Numbered from the stretch's first letter, positions 10,313-22,284 are shown. The stretch is DNA of 64,000 bases from JACPFN01 sp964406135 (GCA_964406135.1 CAYOQO010000002.1:1-64000); one strand, 5' to 3'. Program-made: numbers and translations. Notes: generated from the sequence alone by a model not told the origin.

Positions 10313-10388
10313 GGGGATGTAGCTCAGCTGGTAGAGCATCCGCTTTGCAAGCGGAGGGTCAGCGGTTCAAATCCGCTCATCTCCACCA
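10313..10388 (+). tRNA. tRNA-Ala(TGC)
   Basis: A complete 76-base tRNA in the spacer, 26 bases after tRNA-Ile. The acceptor GGGGATG pairs with CATCTCC through one mismatch-tolerant position, the anticodon is TGC at 10346-10348, and CCA is encoded. The Ile-Ala pair is the classic spacer arrangement. Confidence 0.96.
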
Positions 10389-10468
10389 TATTTTGTTGGG
10401 CGATGAAGATTGAGCGTGCAATTGATCTGTTTCTAAAAAAAATGGGTAGTAAGATAAAAAATTTCTTG

Positions 10469-10478
10469 TGATCTTTGA

Positions 10479-10482
<4 letters not shown>
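10469..10482 (+). promoter_or_regulatory. boxA-like site in the 16S-23S spacer
   Basis: TGATCTTTGAAATG resembles boxA (TGCTCTTTAACA) and shares 11 bases with the site in the 16S leader at 8479. It lies just before the 23S processing stem, where spacer boxA elements usually sit. Confidence 0.45.
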
Positions 10483-13653
<3,171 letters not shown>

Positions 13654-13724
13654 CATCGGAATTTTGTAAGAAATTATAAAATTCTGTTGGTTGCAAGAAA
13701 AAAATTATAAGATCTTAAAAATTT

Positions 13725-13838
13725 TTTGGTGCGTATAGCTTCAGGGTCACACCCGTTCCCATCTCGAATACGGTAGTAAAGACTGAAGCGCTGATTATAC
13801 TTGGCGGGCAGCTGCCTGGGAAAGTAGGTAGTGCCAGA
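13725..13838 (+). rRNA. rrf: 5S ribosomal RNA
   Basis: About 114 bases. The terminal stem TTTGGTG (13725-13731) pairs with TGCCAGA (13832-13838). Inside are the conserved CACACCCGTTCCCATCTCGAA and the loop E region AGTAGGTAGT. It follows 23S by about 190 bases. Confidence 0.93.
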
Positions 13839-13843
13839 ATTAT

Positions 13844-13877
13844 AAATTCCTCGGATTTCGGTCCGAGGAATTTTTTT
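13844..13877 (+). terminator. rRNA operon terminator
   Basis: AAATTCCTCGGA (13844-13855) pairs perfectly with TCCGAGGAATTT (13862-13873), and the T run continues. A strong intrinsic terminator right after 5S. Confidence 0.9.
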
Positions 13878-13972
13878 GTTTAAATTCTGCTTTATCATAG
13901 CTTGAAAATCAAAATTTTTTGTGTAATTCTGTGGACACAAAATTTTTATTTCATAATTTTCAAGGATTCATC

Positions 13973-14263
13973 GTGTCAATTCAGTGTCAAAAATGTTTTT
14001 ATGTTATGTCTCAAGCTGAAGTTATGGGTTACATGTCAGTTGAAGCCATTAAATTTTTTAAACAAGTCATTATTCCTGTTTTGCTTGCAAAATATGCAAC
14101 AAGAGATTTAAAGCAAACCGCTTATGATTTGATTGAAAAATTTATGTTAGTTTTTTTAAATACTTCTGAAATTAAATGTCATGTTTGTCATGCATATGTT
14201 GGATGGTCATGCAATATTGATGTAATCATTCAAAAAAATAATACTCAGGAGTTAGATGTATGA
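13973..14263 (+). CDS. Small Cys-pair protein, first of two
   Basis: A 96-residue protein of unknown function. GTG at 13973 is chosen because CAAGGA lies six bases upstream; an in-frame ATG at 13919 has no ribosome site. Two CxxC pairs (QCQKC near residue 5, KCHVCH near residue 73) suggest a bound zinc or iron ion. The tail HAYVGW matches the end of the next gene's protein (HDFCGW), so the two look like distant paralogues. Its stop overlaps the next start (ATGA). Confidence 0.65.
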   Translation: MSIQCQKCFYVMSQAEVMGYMSVEAIKFFKQVIIPVLLAKYATRDLKQTAYDLIEKFMLVFLNTSEIKCHVCHAYVGWSCNIDVIIQKNNTQELDV

Positions 14264-14673
14264 AAAAATCATTAATATTAATTGCCTGTTTTTTTATGTT
14301 TGAATCCAACCTGTATTCTATTGAAAAATTAAAACTACATCCAAGACCTAAAACTGAAATGACACTTGCTAGTATTTATTTACTTACAACATCACTTTTT
14401 TCTATTTATTTTTTTTGGTCATGGTACATGGATTTGGAAAAAATAAAAGCATGTAATATTTATTGTGATCAGTGTGGTCATCCATTGTCTGCTATGGAAG
14501 TCTATGGATATTTTGCTTGCACTGGTGATTTTGTAGCTATAAAAAAATTAAAACAACTTTTGTATAAAGCTGATGTTGATAAAATTAATCAGTATTTGCT
14601 TAAATTTAATATGCAAGAAGAACAAGAATGTGTTACCTGTCATGATTTTTGTGGTTGGCATTTAAAAAAATAA
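14260..14673 (+). CDS. Exported Cys-pair protein, second of two
   Basis: A 137-residue protein. It has a signal peptide (1-20), a second hydrophobic helix (about 42-57), then a domain bounded by two double-cysteine motifs: CNIYCDQCGH near residue 64 and CVTCHDFCGW near the end. The spacing between the motifs and the ending resemble those of the upstream protein at 13973, suggesting duplication followed by acquisition of an export signal. No named family is recognised; metal binding is inferred from the cysteines. Confidence 0.7.
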   Translation: MKKSLILIACFFMFESNLYSIEKLKLHPRPKTEMTLASIYLLTTSLFSIYFFWSWYMDLEKIKACNIYCDQCGHPLSAMEVYGYFACTGDFVAIKKLKQLLYKADVDKINQYLLKFNMQEEQECVTCHDFCGWHLKK

Positions 14674-14705
14674 AAATCCACGGTATTAAAACCAGGGATT
14701 TTTAT
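14672..14705 (+). terminator. Terminator after the Cys-pair operon
   Basis: AAAAATCCACGGT and ACCAGGGATTTTT form an imperfect stem directly after the stop codon, ending in Ts. The same stem design recurs at 15761. Confidence 0.75.
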
Positions 14706-14763
14706 TTTAAAATTATTTTTATTAAACTAATCTATTTTTTATATAAATCTTGGAGAGTCTTTT

Positions 14764-15759
14764 ATGTATAAAAATTTTAGAAATATTAGTTATTTAATCA
14801 TAAATTTAACTGTTTTAAATATTCAATTTGTTTTAATAGCCAGTGATAATGTTGAAAGACGTTTCATAGAGGAAAGTATTCAAACAATTAATGAGCAAAT
14901 TGTAGCAACAGATGAAAATTTAATGAATTTGGTGTTAAAACAGGAACAACAAATTAAAGAGCAAGCTCAACGTTTAAATTTTTTTGAGTCAGAGATAATT
15001 AAAAATAAAATAGAAAATTTAATAAAAAATTTAGAAGGATCTGATGAATCATCGAATAAAGAATTTATAGATATGTTGAGTGCGATTGGGTTTGATTTAA
15101 AAGCGTTTTTAGAGGTGTTGTCAAAGTTAAATCGGGCTGATAAAAATTTAACTGAATTAGAATTAGATGCATATTTAAAAAATTTACAAACAAATTTCAA
15201 ATTTTATAAAGATGTTGAACTGACGAAAGAAAATGTAAATTTTATTAAAAATAATTATCGTTTTATTTTACAAAGTATTTCTGATTTAAATGATCTTTTA
15301 CAATTGATGGCTCGTCAGTTGCCATTTTCCTATAGATTTCAAGATGAACAAAATTTATTGCAAGATGCAACATTATTAATTAACAAAATAAAAAGCGTCG
15401 ATGTTAAAAAATTAAAGTATTCGAAATCTCAATTAAGATTCATGTTAACTGTTGCAACTGTAGCTACAGCTGCAATTCCGTTAGCAATGCCATATTGGAA
15501 TAATAGACAAGAGTATCAAGAAAGATATAAAGAGTATGGTGGCTTTCGTGGTTTATGGAATAAAGCTTCGAATATGACAATTGCGGATTATAAAGATCTG
15601 TTACTCAATATTAATACAACGTTTGATATTAGCGGTAAAATTTTGTTACAGTTGAAAAGCTATGGACAAAGTTTTTTTCAAAATCGTATGCAAGAACTTG
15701 ATAAAAAATTGCCAAAAAATGTGTATATAGTTCCAAATGTTGCCACAAGTAAATTGTAA
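14764..15759 (+). CDS. Exported helical protein of unknown function
   Basis: A 331-residue protein with an N-terminal signal or anchor (residues 1-28), long amphipathic helices with coiled-coil character (about 35-215), one hydrophobic segment (about 228-243, TVATVATAAIPLAMPYW), and a short C-terminal domain rich in aromatic residues. GGAGA precedes the ATG. Glu, Lys and Asn are abundant. No family is recognised; it looks like an envelope-attached coiled-coil protein. Confidence 0.65.
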   Translation: MYKNFRNISYLIINLTVLNIQFVLIASDNVERRFIEESIQTINEQIVATDENLMNLVLKQEQQIKEQAQRLNFFESEIIKNKIENLIKNLEGSDESSNKEFIDMLSAIGFDLKAFLEVLSKLNRADKNLTELELDAYLKNLQTNFKFYKDVELTKENVNFIKNNYRFILQSISDLNDLLQLMARQLPFSYRFQDEQNLLQDATLLINKIKSVDVKKLKYSKSQLRFMLTVATVATAAIPLAMPYWNNRQEYQERYKEYGGFRGLWNKASNMTIADYKDLLLNINTTFDISGKILLQLKSYGQSFFQNRMQELDKKLPKNVYIVPNVATSKL

Positions 15760-15760
15760 T

Positions 15761-15798
15761 AAAAATCCCCGGTATGCAAACCAGGGATTTTTATTTTT
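15761..15798 (+). terminator. Terminator
   Basis: AAAAATCCCCGG pairs with CCAGGGATTTTT one base after the TAA stop, followed by further Ts. It may also serve the convergent gene at 15815. Confidence 0.8.
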
Positions 15799-15814
15799 TT
15801 AAAACGATTTTTAA

Positions 15815-16576
15815 TTAATCTAAGGTCACACCAACTTGAATTTCTTGTTCTGGAATTCGCAGTGTTAGAATTCGTTCATTAGATTGTTTAATCATTCGTG
15901 TTGTTGATGGGATTGCTTGAGAATTTATTGATTTTGGAGCAGTAGGATGTAAAGGCAATGTTTTTGGTGTTGGTATAGTTGGTTTATATTCTGGTAAATG
16001 AATCGTGTCACCATCACTAATTTTGCTAAAATCAATATTAGCAACAAACATGAATTCATTTTCGAATAATTTTTTTGCAGCATTCATTTTTGTATATTCA
16101 TTTTCAGAGAAACCACGCCAAATTGCATCAGGATTGTGCAGACCATCTTCTTCTACTGATGGATTAATACTTTTTAGTTCATTGATATATTGTTGTACTT
16201 TTTCACGCGGTACTAAAAAAAGATGAAGACGATGATCTGGTCCTATTGTTAGAGGTCCACTTGCCATTGGTTGCAGCAATGTGATTTTAAAATGATTATT
16301 TTTTGAAATTTCAAAACGTTGGCTTTTGTTGTATCTGGTGAAGTTATTGTCTTTAACCTGATAAGGATAAAAACAATAAAGATACATATCTTGTGCATAA
16401 TCAGGTGCTATAAAATTTATATTTTTTTTAGATAATGTGGCATCAGCTGGGACTTGTGAATTTTTTAACATGGCAATTTGCGTTGTATAATTTTGGTCCA
16501 ATAGTGAATTAGCGCTAAATATTGTTGTTGATGTAAAAATCATAAAAATTGCACAAAATTTGACCAAATTTTTCAT
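15815..16576 (-). CDS. Secreted protein of unknown function
   Basis: A 253-residue protein. The start at 16576 is supported by a strong GGAGG seven bases upstream and by the signal peptide that follows (MKNLVKFCAIFMIFTSTTIF). The open frame continues 35 codons further upstream only because it runs through the repeat at 16634. The mature part is a mixed alpha/beta-looking domain, then a Pro/Thr-rich linker (about 200-225) and a short C-terminal beta-like tail. No family recognised. Confidence 0.7.
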   Translation of the reverse strand: MKNLVKFCAIFMIFTSTTIFSANSLLDQNYTTQIAMLKNSQVPADATLSKKNINFIAPDYAQDMYLYCFYPYQVKDNNFTRYNKSQRFEISKNNHFKITLLQPMASGPLTIGPDHRLHLFLVPREKVQQYINELKSINPSVEEDGLHNPDAIWRGFSENEYTKMNAAKKLFENEFMFVANIDFSKISDGDTIHLPEYKPTIPTPKTLPLHPTAPKSINSQAIPSTTRMIKQSNERILTLRIPEQEIQVGVTLD

Positions 16577-16633
16577 AAAAACCTCCATAAAAAACATGTT
16601 TTTTCTATCTTTAGTTTGGCATATTGAATGCGT

Positions 16634-16711
16634 TAAAATCAATGATTTTAGCCTATTTCTTGCAAAATAGGCTAAAATCAATGATTTTAGCCTATTTCTT
16701 GCAAAATAGGC
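16634..16711. repeat. 39-bp tandem repeat (two copies) with two nested palindromes
   Basis: Positions 16634-16672 and 16673-16711 are identical. Each unit holds a perfect 17-base palindrome (TAAAATCAATGATTTTA) and then a hairpin whose 8-base stem GCCTATTT pairs with AAATAGGC. The repeat lies between two divergent genes for exported proteins, where operator or promoter sequences would be expected. No protein-coding role is likely. Confidence 0.85.
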
Positions 16712-16782
16712 AGTCCCATTTGTTTGATATAAAATTTAAGATATCCTAAAAGGTGAGCAAGTATCATTTTTTAGGGATTTTT

Positions 16783-17718
16783 ATGAAATTTAACAGTGTT
16801 CTTTTTATTTCAATTCTTACTCTTTTTTCATCGTTTTCATCAGTTCAATCGTCGATTGGTCCTGAATTTATAACCATTTATGTGCATGGAACAACTACGG
16901 CCATTGGTCTTCGTCTTCTTTCAAAATTTTGCAAAGATGTTGCGTTTGGAAAGCCAGGGATTCATCATATTGATGAATTGCCAGAAATGGCTCTGCTTCG
17001 AAAAGATGCACAAATTTTACAAAAAGGTGACAATCGGCGCTTTGATGTAAATCATTTTTATACTTTTGGTTGGTCAGGAACTTTGAGTTTTAAAGCGCGA
17101 AAAATTGCAGGAAAGCAGCTGTATGATGGAGTTTGTGAGATTTTGCAGGATTATGAAAAAAGGTATGGAAAAATACCAAAGGTGCGAATTTTAACTTTTT
17201 CTCATGGTGGAAATGTGGCGCTTGAAATGGTAAAATTATTACCATTTTTTGATCAAGAATCAGTACATTTGGAGCTGGTTATTGTGGCAGTGCCTGTTCA
17301 AAAAGTGACTGAAAAATTGATTGAAAGTCCTTATATTGCTCAAAGTTATGTGATTTCTTCAACGCGAGATTTAGTTCAGTTAGTGGATTGTTACAAGTAT
17401 GAAAAAAAGCGCTATGCCCCTAAAAGATTTTTTGATACAACCGCTTCAAATTGCCGTCAGATTAAAGTTACGATTAATAATCGAGGATTAGGTCATATTG
17501 ACCTGATGCGTTCGTTTATGCTCCATTTGCCAGACGTTTTAAATTTTGCAGATCAGGAAACAGAAAAATTACAAACATTGCCTGAAGTATTTCGTCAAAA
17601 TGGCAATCAGCAAGGAAAAAGCAGTATTTTAGAGTATGAAATTAATGACCTAGGTTTTCGATTTTATAATGTTTTGAATTTGCCAAAAGCTGTGCGCGGT
17701 CAACGTAAAAAGCTTTAA
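16783..17718 (+). CDS. Exported lipase-like alpha/beta hydrolase
   Basis: A 311-residue protein. ATG 16783 follows AGGGA and begins a clear signal peptide (1-24); an upstream in-frame ATG at 16753 lacks both. The mature N-terminus ITIYVHGTTTA matches the oxyanion strand of lipases. The segment LTFSHGGNVALEM places Ser in an S-x-G-G elbow of the GHSHGG lipase type. A later Asp (STRDLVQLVD) and His (GLGHIDLM) could complete a triad. A secreted esterase or lipase is inferred; substrate unknown. Confidence 0.65.
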   Translation: MKFNSVLFISILTLFSSFSSVQSSIGPEFITIYVHGTTTAIGLRLLSKFCKDVAFGKPGIHHIDELPEMALLRKDAQILQKGDNRRFDVNHFYTFGWSGTLSFKARKIAGKQLYDGVCEILQDYEKRYGKIPKVRILTFSHGGNVALEMVKLLPFFDQESVHLELVIVAVPVQKVTEKLIESPYIAQSYVISSTRDLVQLVDCYKYEKKRYAPKRFFDTTASNCRQIKVTINNRGLGHIDLMRSFMLHLPDVLNFADQETEKLQTLPEVFRQNGNQQGKSSILEYEINDLGFRFYNVLNLPKAVRGQRKKL

Positions 17719-17730
17719 AAAATTAAAAGT

Positions 17731-17769
17731 AAAAAATCCCGCATGTTTCAGTTCAGCGGGATTTTTTTT
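17731..17769. terminator. Bidirectional terminator
   Basis: AAAAAATCCCGC and GCGGGATTTTTT form a stem with A and T runs on both sides, between two convergent genes (16783-17718 and 17790-18284). Confidence 0.85.
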
Positions 17770-17789
17770 ACTTAAAATTAAACTGGTAT

Positions 17790-18284
17790 TTATTCTGCGC
17801 CGTATAAATCGATTTCAAAAAGAAGTGTTGCATGGGGAGGAATTGAAGCTCCTGCGCCACGAGCACCATATCCTAAGCTTGCAGGAATAATAACTAGACG
17901 TTTTTCGCCAATTTTCATATCAGCAACCGTATGATCCCAACCTTTAATCACATAACCTTGGCCGAGTGGAAATTCAAAATTTTGTCCACGATCAACGCTG
18001 CTATCAAATTTTTTTCCAACTTTATCACCATCTAACAGCCAACCGGTATAATCTACTGTAACGGTTTCTCCTGCGTATGGTTTTCCGCCTTTGCCTGGTT
18101 TTAAAACTTGAAACATGATGCCAGAAGCATGCTTGGTAAATGTGCTTAAATCTAAAATTTGTCCTGCTTTTGTTTGTGTCACGGTGCTACCTTTTGTTGT
18201 TTTTTTTGCATTAATTATTGAATTAAATCCGAGTGCAAATAAACTGATAATACTTACATTAAAAATATATTTTTTTGATATCAT
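17790..18284 (-). CDS. Exported FKBP-type peptidyl-prolyl isomerase
   Basis: A 164-residue protein: signal peptide (1-26), short linker, and one full FKBP domain (about 65-163). It catalyses cis-trans isomerisation at proline and assists folding outside the cytoplasm. Family residues seen are VTVDYTGWL, FDSSVDRG, the active-site GQGYVIKGWD, IPASLGYG and IPPHATLLFEIDL. AAGGAG precedes the ATG. Length and domain order fit FkpA- or Mip-like proteins without their dimerisation helix. Confidence 0.92.
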   Translation of the reverse strand: MISKKYIFNVSIISLFALGFNSIINAKKTTKGSTVTQTKAGQILDLSTFTKHASGIMFQVLKPGKGGKPYAGETVTVDYTGWLLDGDKVGKKFDSSVDRGQNFEFPLGQGYVIKGWDHTVADMKIGEKRLVIIPASLGYGARGAGASIPPHATLLFEIDLYGAE

Positions 18285-18330
18285 GGCTGCTCCTTATTAT
18301 TTGTCAAAAATCTATCTTGAATCAGCAATA

Positions 18331-18360
18331 TTGTCAATTTTGAAAAAATTTAGATACATT
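18331..18360 (+). promoter_or_regulatory. Possible promoter for the SH3/M23 pair
   Basis: TTGTCA (18331-18336), 18 bases, then TACATT (18355-18360), about 70 bases before the gene at 18428. A moderate match to sigma-70 consensus. Confidence 0.35.
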
Positions 18361-18427
18361 ACATGATGATAGAAATCGTTTTTTATATAGTTGGGTTCTT
18401 TAATTTTGCAGAAATGATGAAAGTGAT

Positions 18428-18874
18428 ATGGCACAAAATATAGAAAAATTGATTATTATTTTACAATTGGAGCAACCATCGTGGTTGTTGTTACAATTGC
18501 AAAAAATATTAGTATGTACGCCAACCATAATTTTACAATTTATTATTATTTTTTTACTTTTAAAAATATGTTTTTTCATCATTCAATCAGTACAAAAAGT
18601 AGAACAAAAAAAGAAATTTTGTTTTTACGTAGGATGTACAATTTTTTTTACTTTGTTGTTGCATCAACAAAGTAAAATTTTACAAAAAAAATTAGCATTA
18701 GTTGTGAAAGAATCTGCTTTTGTGTATGCTGGACCAGAACTATCATTTCATACTATTTTGCAGTTGCAATCAGGAATGTATGTGCAATTGCTTGAACAAA
18801 ATAAAAATATGTGTCAAATAAAGGTACATGGGCAGCAAGGTTGGATAGTAACTGATGCTCTTGAAATACAATAA
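18428..18874 (+). CDS. Membrane protein with C-terminal bacterial SH3 domain
   Basis: A 148-residue protein with two hydrophobic segments (about 34-55 and 65-80), then an SH3b-like domain (about 90-148). The domain shows the usual order: AFVYAGPELSFHTILQLQSG, VQLLEQ, a strand, and QQGWIVTDALEI. Such domains bind cell-wall peptides or proteins. It ends six bases before an M23 peptidase gene, so the two probably act together at the envelope. The ribosome site is weak. Confidence 0.7.
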   Translation: MAQNIEKLIIILQLEQPSWLLLQLQKILVCTPTIILQFIIIFLLLKICFFIIQSVQKVEQKKKFCFYVGCTIFFTLLLHQQSKILQKKLALVVKESAFVYAGPELSFHTILQLQSGMYVQLLEQNKNMCQIKVHGQQGWIVTDALEIQ

Positions 18875-18880
18875 ATTATA

Positions 18881-19753
18881 ATGAAAAATCAAAAAACTAT
18901 TTTTGTACTTGTTTATACAGTAATTTTGACTATTACCATTGCATTGGCAATTCTTTTGTTATCTGAATATCGATATTTTAAACGAGAAGCTCAAGATTTA
19001 TCTTTAGTCAAAGATGCATATTATCAACATGTTGAAATGCTAAAACGTAGCTTAAATGCTTCAATGTCGTCTGATGCAGAAGAAGAGCAAGAATCAGAGA
19101 TAGAAAAAAAAAAAATAGTTGATGATGGTGAATATGTCACGGTAGATTTTACCGTTGATGAAACGGATGAAGATATCTCATCACCTTTTCAAATTATTAG
19201 TCGCGAAGAAGAAGATCGTTTAAAAGCTATCAAATCGACTTTAAAAAAATTAAAAACTCCGCCAGTTGTTAAACGCAAACGAATTCCAAAAAAAGTTTTT
19301 TATAAATCTTTAAAACAAAAGACTCGCTATGAACCACAAAGAGATTTTGTATTTGCATGGCCTATTGATTTACAAAATTTTTGGCTAAGTTCACTTTTTG
19401 GACCGCGTCGGCGTCCAAATGGTCATGTGGAATTTCATCATGCAATTGATATGGCTGCATGCAAAGGAACACCGGTCAAAGCTGCAGCATCAGGAAAAGT
19501 GATTGTGGCTCAAAATTTATCTGGTTATGGAAATTGTATCATGCTTGAACATAACAGTCGTTATAAAACTCGCTATGCTCATTTGCATCGAATTATGGTA
19601 CGCCCTGGTCAAATTGTCGAAACTGGGGAAGTGATTGGTTCTGTGGGAGACACTGGTCTTGTGCGCAAATCTGGTCGTGATGCCTCTCATTTGCATTTTG
19701 AAGTGCATCAAGATGGCCGTCGTGTTAATCCGCTTGGATTTTTATTTGGATGA
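18881..19753 (+). CDS. M23 family metallopeptidase (LytM-like), membrane anchored
   Basis: A 290-residue protein: one N-terminal membrane helix (about 7-28), an acidic coiled region, a basic linker, and an M23 domain (about 155-290). Zinc ligands and catalytic residues are visible: His186 and Asp190 (HHAID), and His270-Leu-His272. The family cuts peptidoglycan cross-links; active residues are intact, so this is a likely enzyme and not an EnvC-type activator. It implies that some peptidoglycan or a similar substrate is present. Co-transcribed with the SH3 protein. Confidence 0.88.
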   Translation: MKNQKTIFVLVYTVILTITIALAILLLSEYRYFKREAQDLSLVKDAYYQHVEMLKRSLNASMSSDAEEEQESEIEKKKIVDDGEYVTVDFTVDETDEDISSPFQIISREEEDRLKAIKSTLKKLKTPPVVKRKRIPKKVFYKSLKQKTRYEPQRDFVFAWPIDLQNFWLSSLFGPRRRPNGHVEFHHAIDMAACKGTPVKAAASGKVIVAQNLSGYGNCIMLEHNSRYKTRYAHLHRIMVRPGQIVETGEVIGSVGDTGLVRKSGRDASHLHFEVHQDGRRVNPLGFLFG

Positions 19754-19886
19754 TCGTTCGATTTTGTGAATCAAAGAATCAGAAGATATGGATCCTCATC
19801 TTCTTTTGAATGATTAAAAAGAGTTGAAAATTCTCTATTCTTTTTCTTAATCTTATTTCCATCAAATTCAAAGGGGGAGTTTTGAT

Positions 19887-20795
19887 GTGAAGTATAGAAT
19901 TATTTGTTTATGGTTACTTTTTGTGCAAAATGTAAAATCAGAGCATAAAATTATTGATGAATATATTCAAAAAATTAATGAATTCCAAAAAATTAAATTG
20001 AAATTACAAAAAGAAACCATGCAATATCATGAACAGTTATTTGCAGAGGTTCATGCTTATGGCCGTGCTGCAGGGCAAGTTGCAACGTCTGCCATTTTGC
20101 TCGCAGGTCAAGTTCATGGAAAAGAAAAAAAAGTATCATCTTCAATTTCGTTAGGTGATTGTTCAAATATTGTACAAGCAGTTATGGCTGGATTTGTTTT
20201 AATGGTTGAAGTGGCACGAATGTGTCATGCAAAATCGTTGCATAAAAAATTTATTCAAACATTAACTCATGATGATTTTGTTGCTATTTTTCCTCATTTG
20301 GCAATTGTTGAATACCAAATTTTTTTGATGAAAACGTTGATTCAATTAAATTTATATGGAGATTTGGGAGAACAAATTTTTGCTCGAATTGCACTTGCAA
20401 AAATGTCATTGCCATATCCGTTTTCAAAATTTGCAGAAAAAGCTGCTCAAAAAATGTATAAAAAGTCATTTGATAAAAATGGAAATTTTGTATTAGTTTT
20501 GTGGCCTAACAAAAAAGATCCGTATAAAAAATTTAATAAAAAAGTTGCTCAAAATTGGAAAGAAATAGCGCTGAAAGCAGCAAGCTTTGCAGAAGTTATT
20601 GAACCAAATTATCAAACACTTGTTGCAGCAAACATTGAAACTTTTTACAATGATGCATTGATAAAGTTGATTTATGCAGGGATGCGAAATGAGTTGCAAG
20701 AGGTTGTAAAAATCCAAGAACAATTTAAAAATGATGATTTGATGCAAAAATTATTTTACTTTTATACAGATGTAAACAGCGTGACAAAATTTTAA
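19887..20795 (+). CDS. Secreted helical protein of unknown function
   Basis: A 302-residue protein starting at GTG, seven bases after a strong AAGGGGGAG. Residues 1-18 form a signal peptide. An Ala/Gly-rich segment (about 52-68) and another (about 92-108) may be membrane-active helices. The remainder is helical and Lys-rich. No family recognised. It is followed 53 bases later by the signal peptidase gene. Confidence 0.65.
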   Translation: MKYRIICLWLLFVQNVKSEHKIIDEYIQKINEFQKIKLKLQKETMQYHEQLFAEVHAYGRAAGQVATSAILLAGQVHGKEKKVSSSISLGDCSNIVQAVMAGFVLMVEVARMCHAKSLHKKFIQTLTHDDFVAIFPHLAIVEYQIFLMKTLIQLNLYGDLGEQIFARIALAKMSLPYPFSKFAEKAAQKMYKKSFDKNGNFVLVLWPNKKDPYKKFNKKVAQNWKEIALKAASFAEVIEPNYQTLVAANIETFYNDALIKLIYAGMRNELQEVVKIQEQFKNDDLMQKLFYFYTDVNSVTKF

Positions 20796-20848
20796 AATAC
20801 CTTTAAACTTGTTGGTAATCTTTTCATGTTTTTCAAACAAGGATTTTT

Positions 20849-21721
20849 ATGAATGACACGTGGGTGCATAAAATTATTCGTTGGTATAAAAGACCGAATA
20901 AACATTGGTTTGCTGATTTGTATGAATCATTAATTGTTATTGTTCCTGTTGTTTTTTTCATCAAGACTTTTATTTTTGGATTATATCAAGTTCCTACAGG
21001 TTCTATGGAAACAACTATGTTAGTTGGTGAAAGATTTTTAGCAGATAAGTTAACACCTTATTTGTTTGGCCCTCAACGTGGCGAAATTATTTCTTTTAAT
21101 GAACCAACATATCCATATTCAAAAAATTGGGCCGTGAATATGTATGAACAATACGTATCATGGAATGTGGTTAATTTTACCAAACGTGTAATTGCTGTTC
21201 CTGGTGATCATATTCAAGGAAAAATTGAAGATGGAAAACCTGTGGTTTATTTGAATGGTGAAAAACTTGATGAACCATATTTGAACAAATATCCACTGCT
21301 TGCTCGATTACAAAATGGAAAACTTGATTATCGTAGCTATGATCCAAATTATTCATATGACAAGCAGCCTTTTTACCGATTGTCGCAAGCGCAAGTTGCG
21401 CGAGCAAAAATGTATTTAGGTGATCAAAATATATTGTACCCAAATACTCCAGCATTAACACATCGTGGTGATAAAGATATTTACGATGTGCATTTGGGAC
21501 CGAGTGAATATTGGATGATGGGTGATAATCGCCAAGGTAGTTCAGATTCTCGTGATTGGGGTCCTTTAAATACTCAAAAAGTTATGTTTCATGGTCGTAT
21601 CGTCTTTCGTATTTGGTCAATGGATAGTGATGAGTCCTGGTGGATTTTTGATTTATTGAAACATCCAATTGATTTTTGGTCACGTGTTCGTTGGTCACGT
21701 TTTTTTCAAATACTTCATTAA
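20849..21721 (+). CDS. lepB: Signal peptidase I
   Basis: Cleaves signal peptides from exported proteins at the membrane. The 290-residue protein has an N-terminal membrane helix (about 25-45), catalytic Ser52 in PTGSMETTM, catalytic Lys112 in TKRVIAVPGD, and the C-terminal box GDNRQGSSDSRDWG. AAGGA precedes the ATG. An insert of about 70 residues between the Lys box and the GDN box (around 120-220) is longer than the family minimum. Its presence fits the large number of exported proteins in the window. Confidence 0.95.
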   Translation: MNDTWVHKIIRWYKRPNKHWFADLYESLIVIVPVVFFIKTFIFGLYQVPTGSMETTMLVGERFLADKLTPYLFGPQRGEIISFNEPTYPYSKNWAVNMYEQYVSWNVVNFTKRVIAVPGDHIQGKIEDGKPVVYLNGEKLDEPYLNKYPLLARLQNGKLDYRSYDPNYSYDKQPFYRLSQAQVARAKMYLGDQNILYPNTPALTHRGDKDIYDVHLGPSEYWMMGDNRQGSSDSRDWGPLNTQKVMFHGRIVFRIWSMDSDESWWIFDLLKHPIDFWSRVRWSRFFQILH

Positions 21722-21757
21722 AATATTAAAACTATAAAGAAACAGGGTTGTAAGAAT

Positions 21758-22267
21758 ATGAAAAAATATGGTATATTGCTTGATGTAGCCATGAAGAATA
21801 CAAAACTTTTTGGTTTTTCTTTGATAGTTTGTTCGATCATGCTTTTTGCAGGTTGTTGGAGTTTATCAAGCAACAGTTCAAAACTAGTGATAATTAATGT
21901 GCTTGATCCTGATTATCATCAAGATTGTCACATGACAGGATCAATTAATATTCCCTTTGAACAGTTTGAAGAGCGTATGAAAACGCTGAATAAAAAAGAT
22001 CGTTATGTTGTATATTGTTCAAATTTTGCATGTACAGCAGCTCCATTTGCAGCAGAATTATTAAAACAATCAGGGTTTGAAGATGTTGCATTATTTCCAG
22101 GAGGAATTGTGCAATGGTATCAAAAAGGATATCCTTGTACTGGTCCTGCCCAAATGCAATATTTGAAAGAAGAAAATGAACCAATGAGCGAAGAAGATCA
22201 TCTTGGTTTAAAACTTTTGACTCCTGATGAATTAAAAGCAGCAATGGTTGAAGCAAAATTAATTTGA
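21758..22267 (+). CDS. Rhodanese-domain lipoprotein
   Basis: A 169-residue protein. A lipobox LFAGC lies at about residue 33, or at 22 if translation starts at the second ATG (21791), which gives a more typical lipoprotein signal. The domain that follows shows the rhodanese pattern: VINVLDPDYHQ, GSINIPFEQFEERM, the active-site loop VVYCSNFACTAA with the persulfide Cys, and a WYQKGYPCTG ending. Transfer of sulfane sulfur or a redox role outside the cytoplasm is inferred. Which start is used is unresolved. Confidence 0.82.
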   Translation: MKKYGILLDVAMKNTKLFGFSLIVCSIMLFAGCWSLSSNSSKLVIINVLDPDYHQDCHMTGSINIPFEQFEERMKTLNKKDRYVVYCSNFACTAAPFAAELLKQSGFEDVALFPGGIVQWYQKGYPCTGPAQMQYLKEENEPMSEEDHLGLKLLTPDELKAAMVEAKLI

Positions 22268-22284
22268 AATTTACAGTTTAAGGC

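Noticed and set aside
13673..13940. Minus-strand open frame across 5S and the terminator
   Set aside because: Covers the 5S gene and its terminator; coding is very unlikely.
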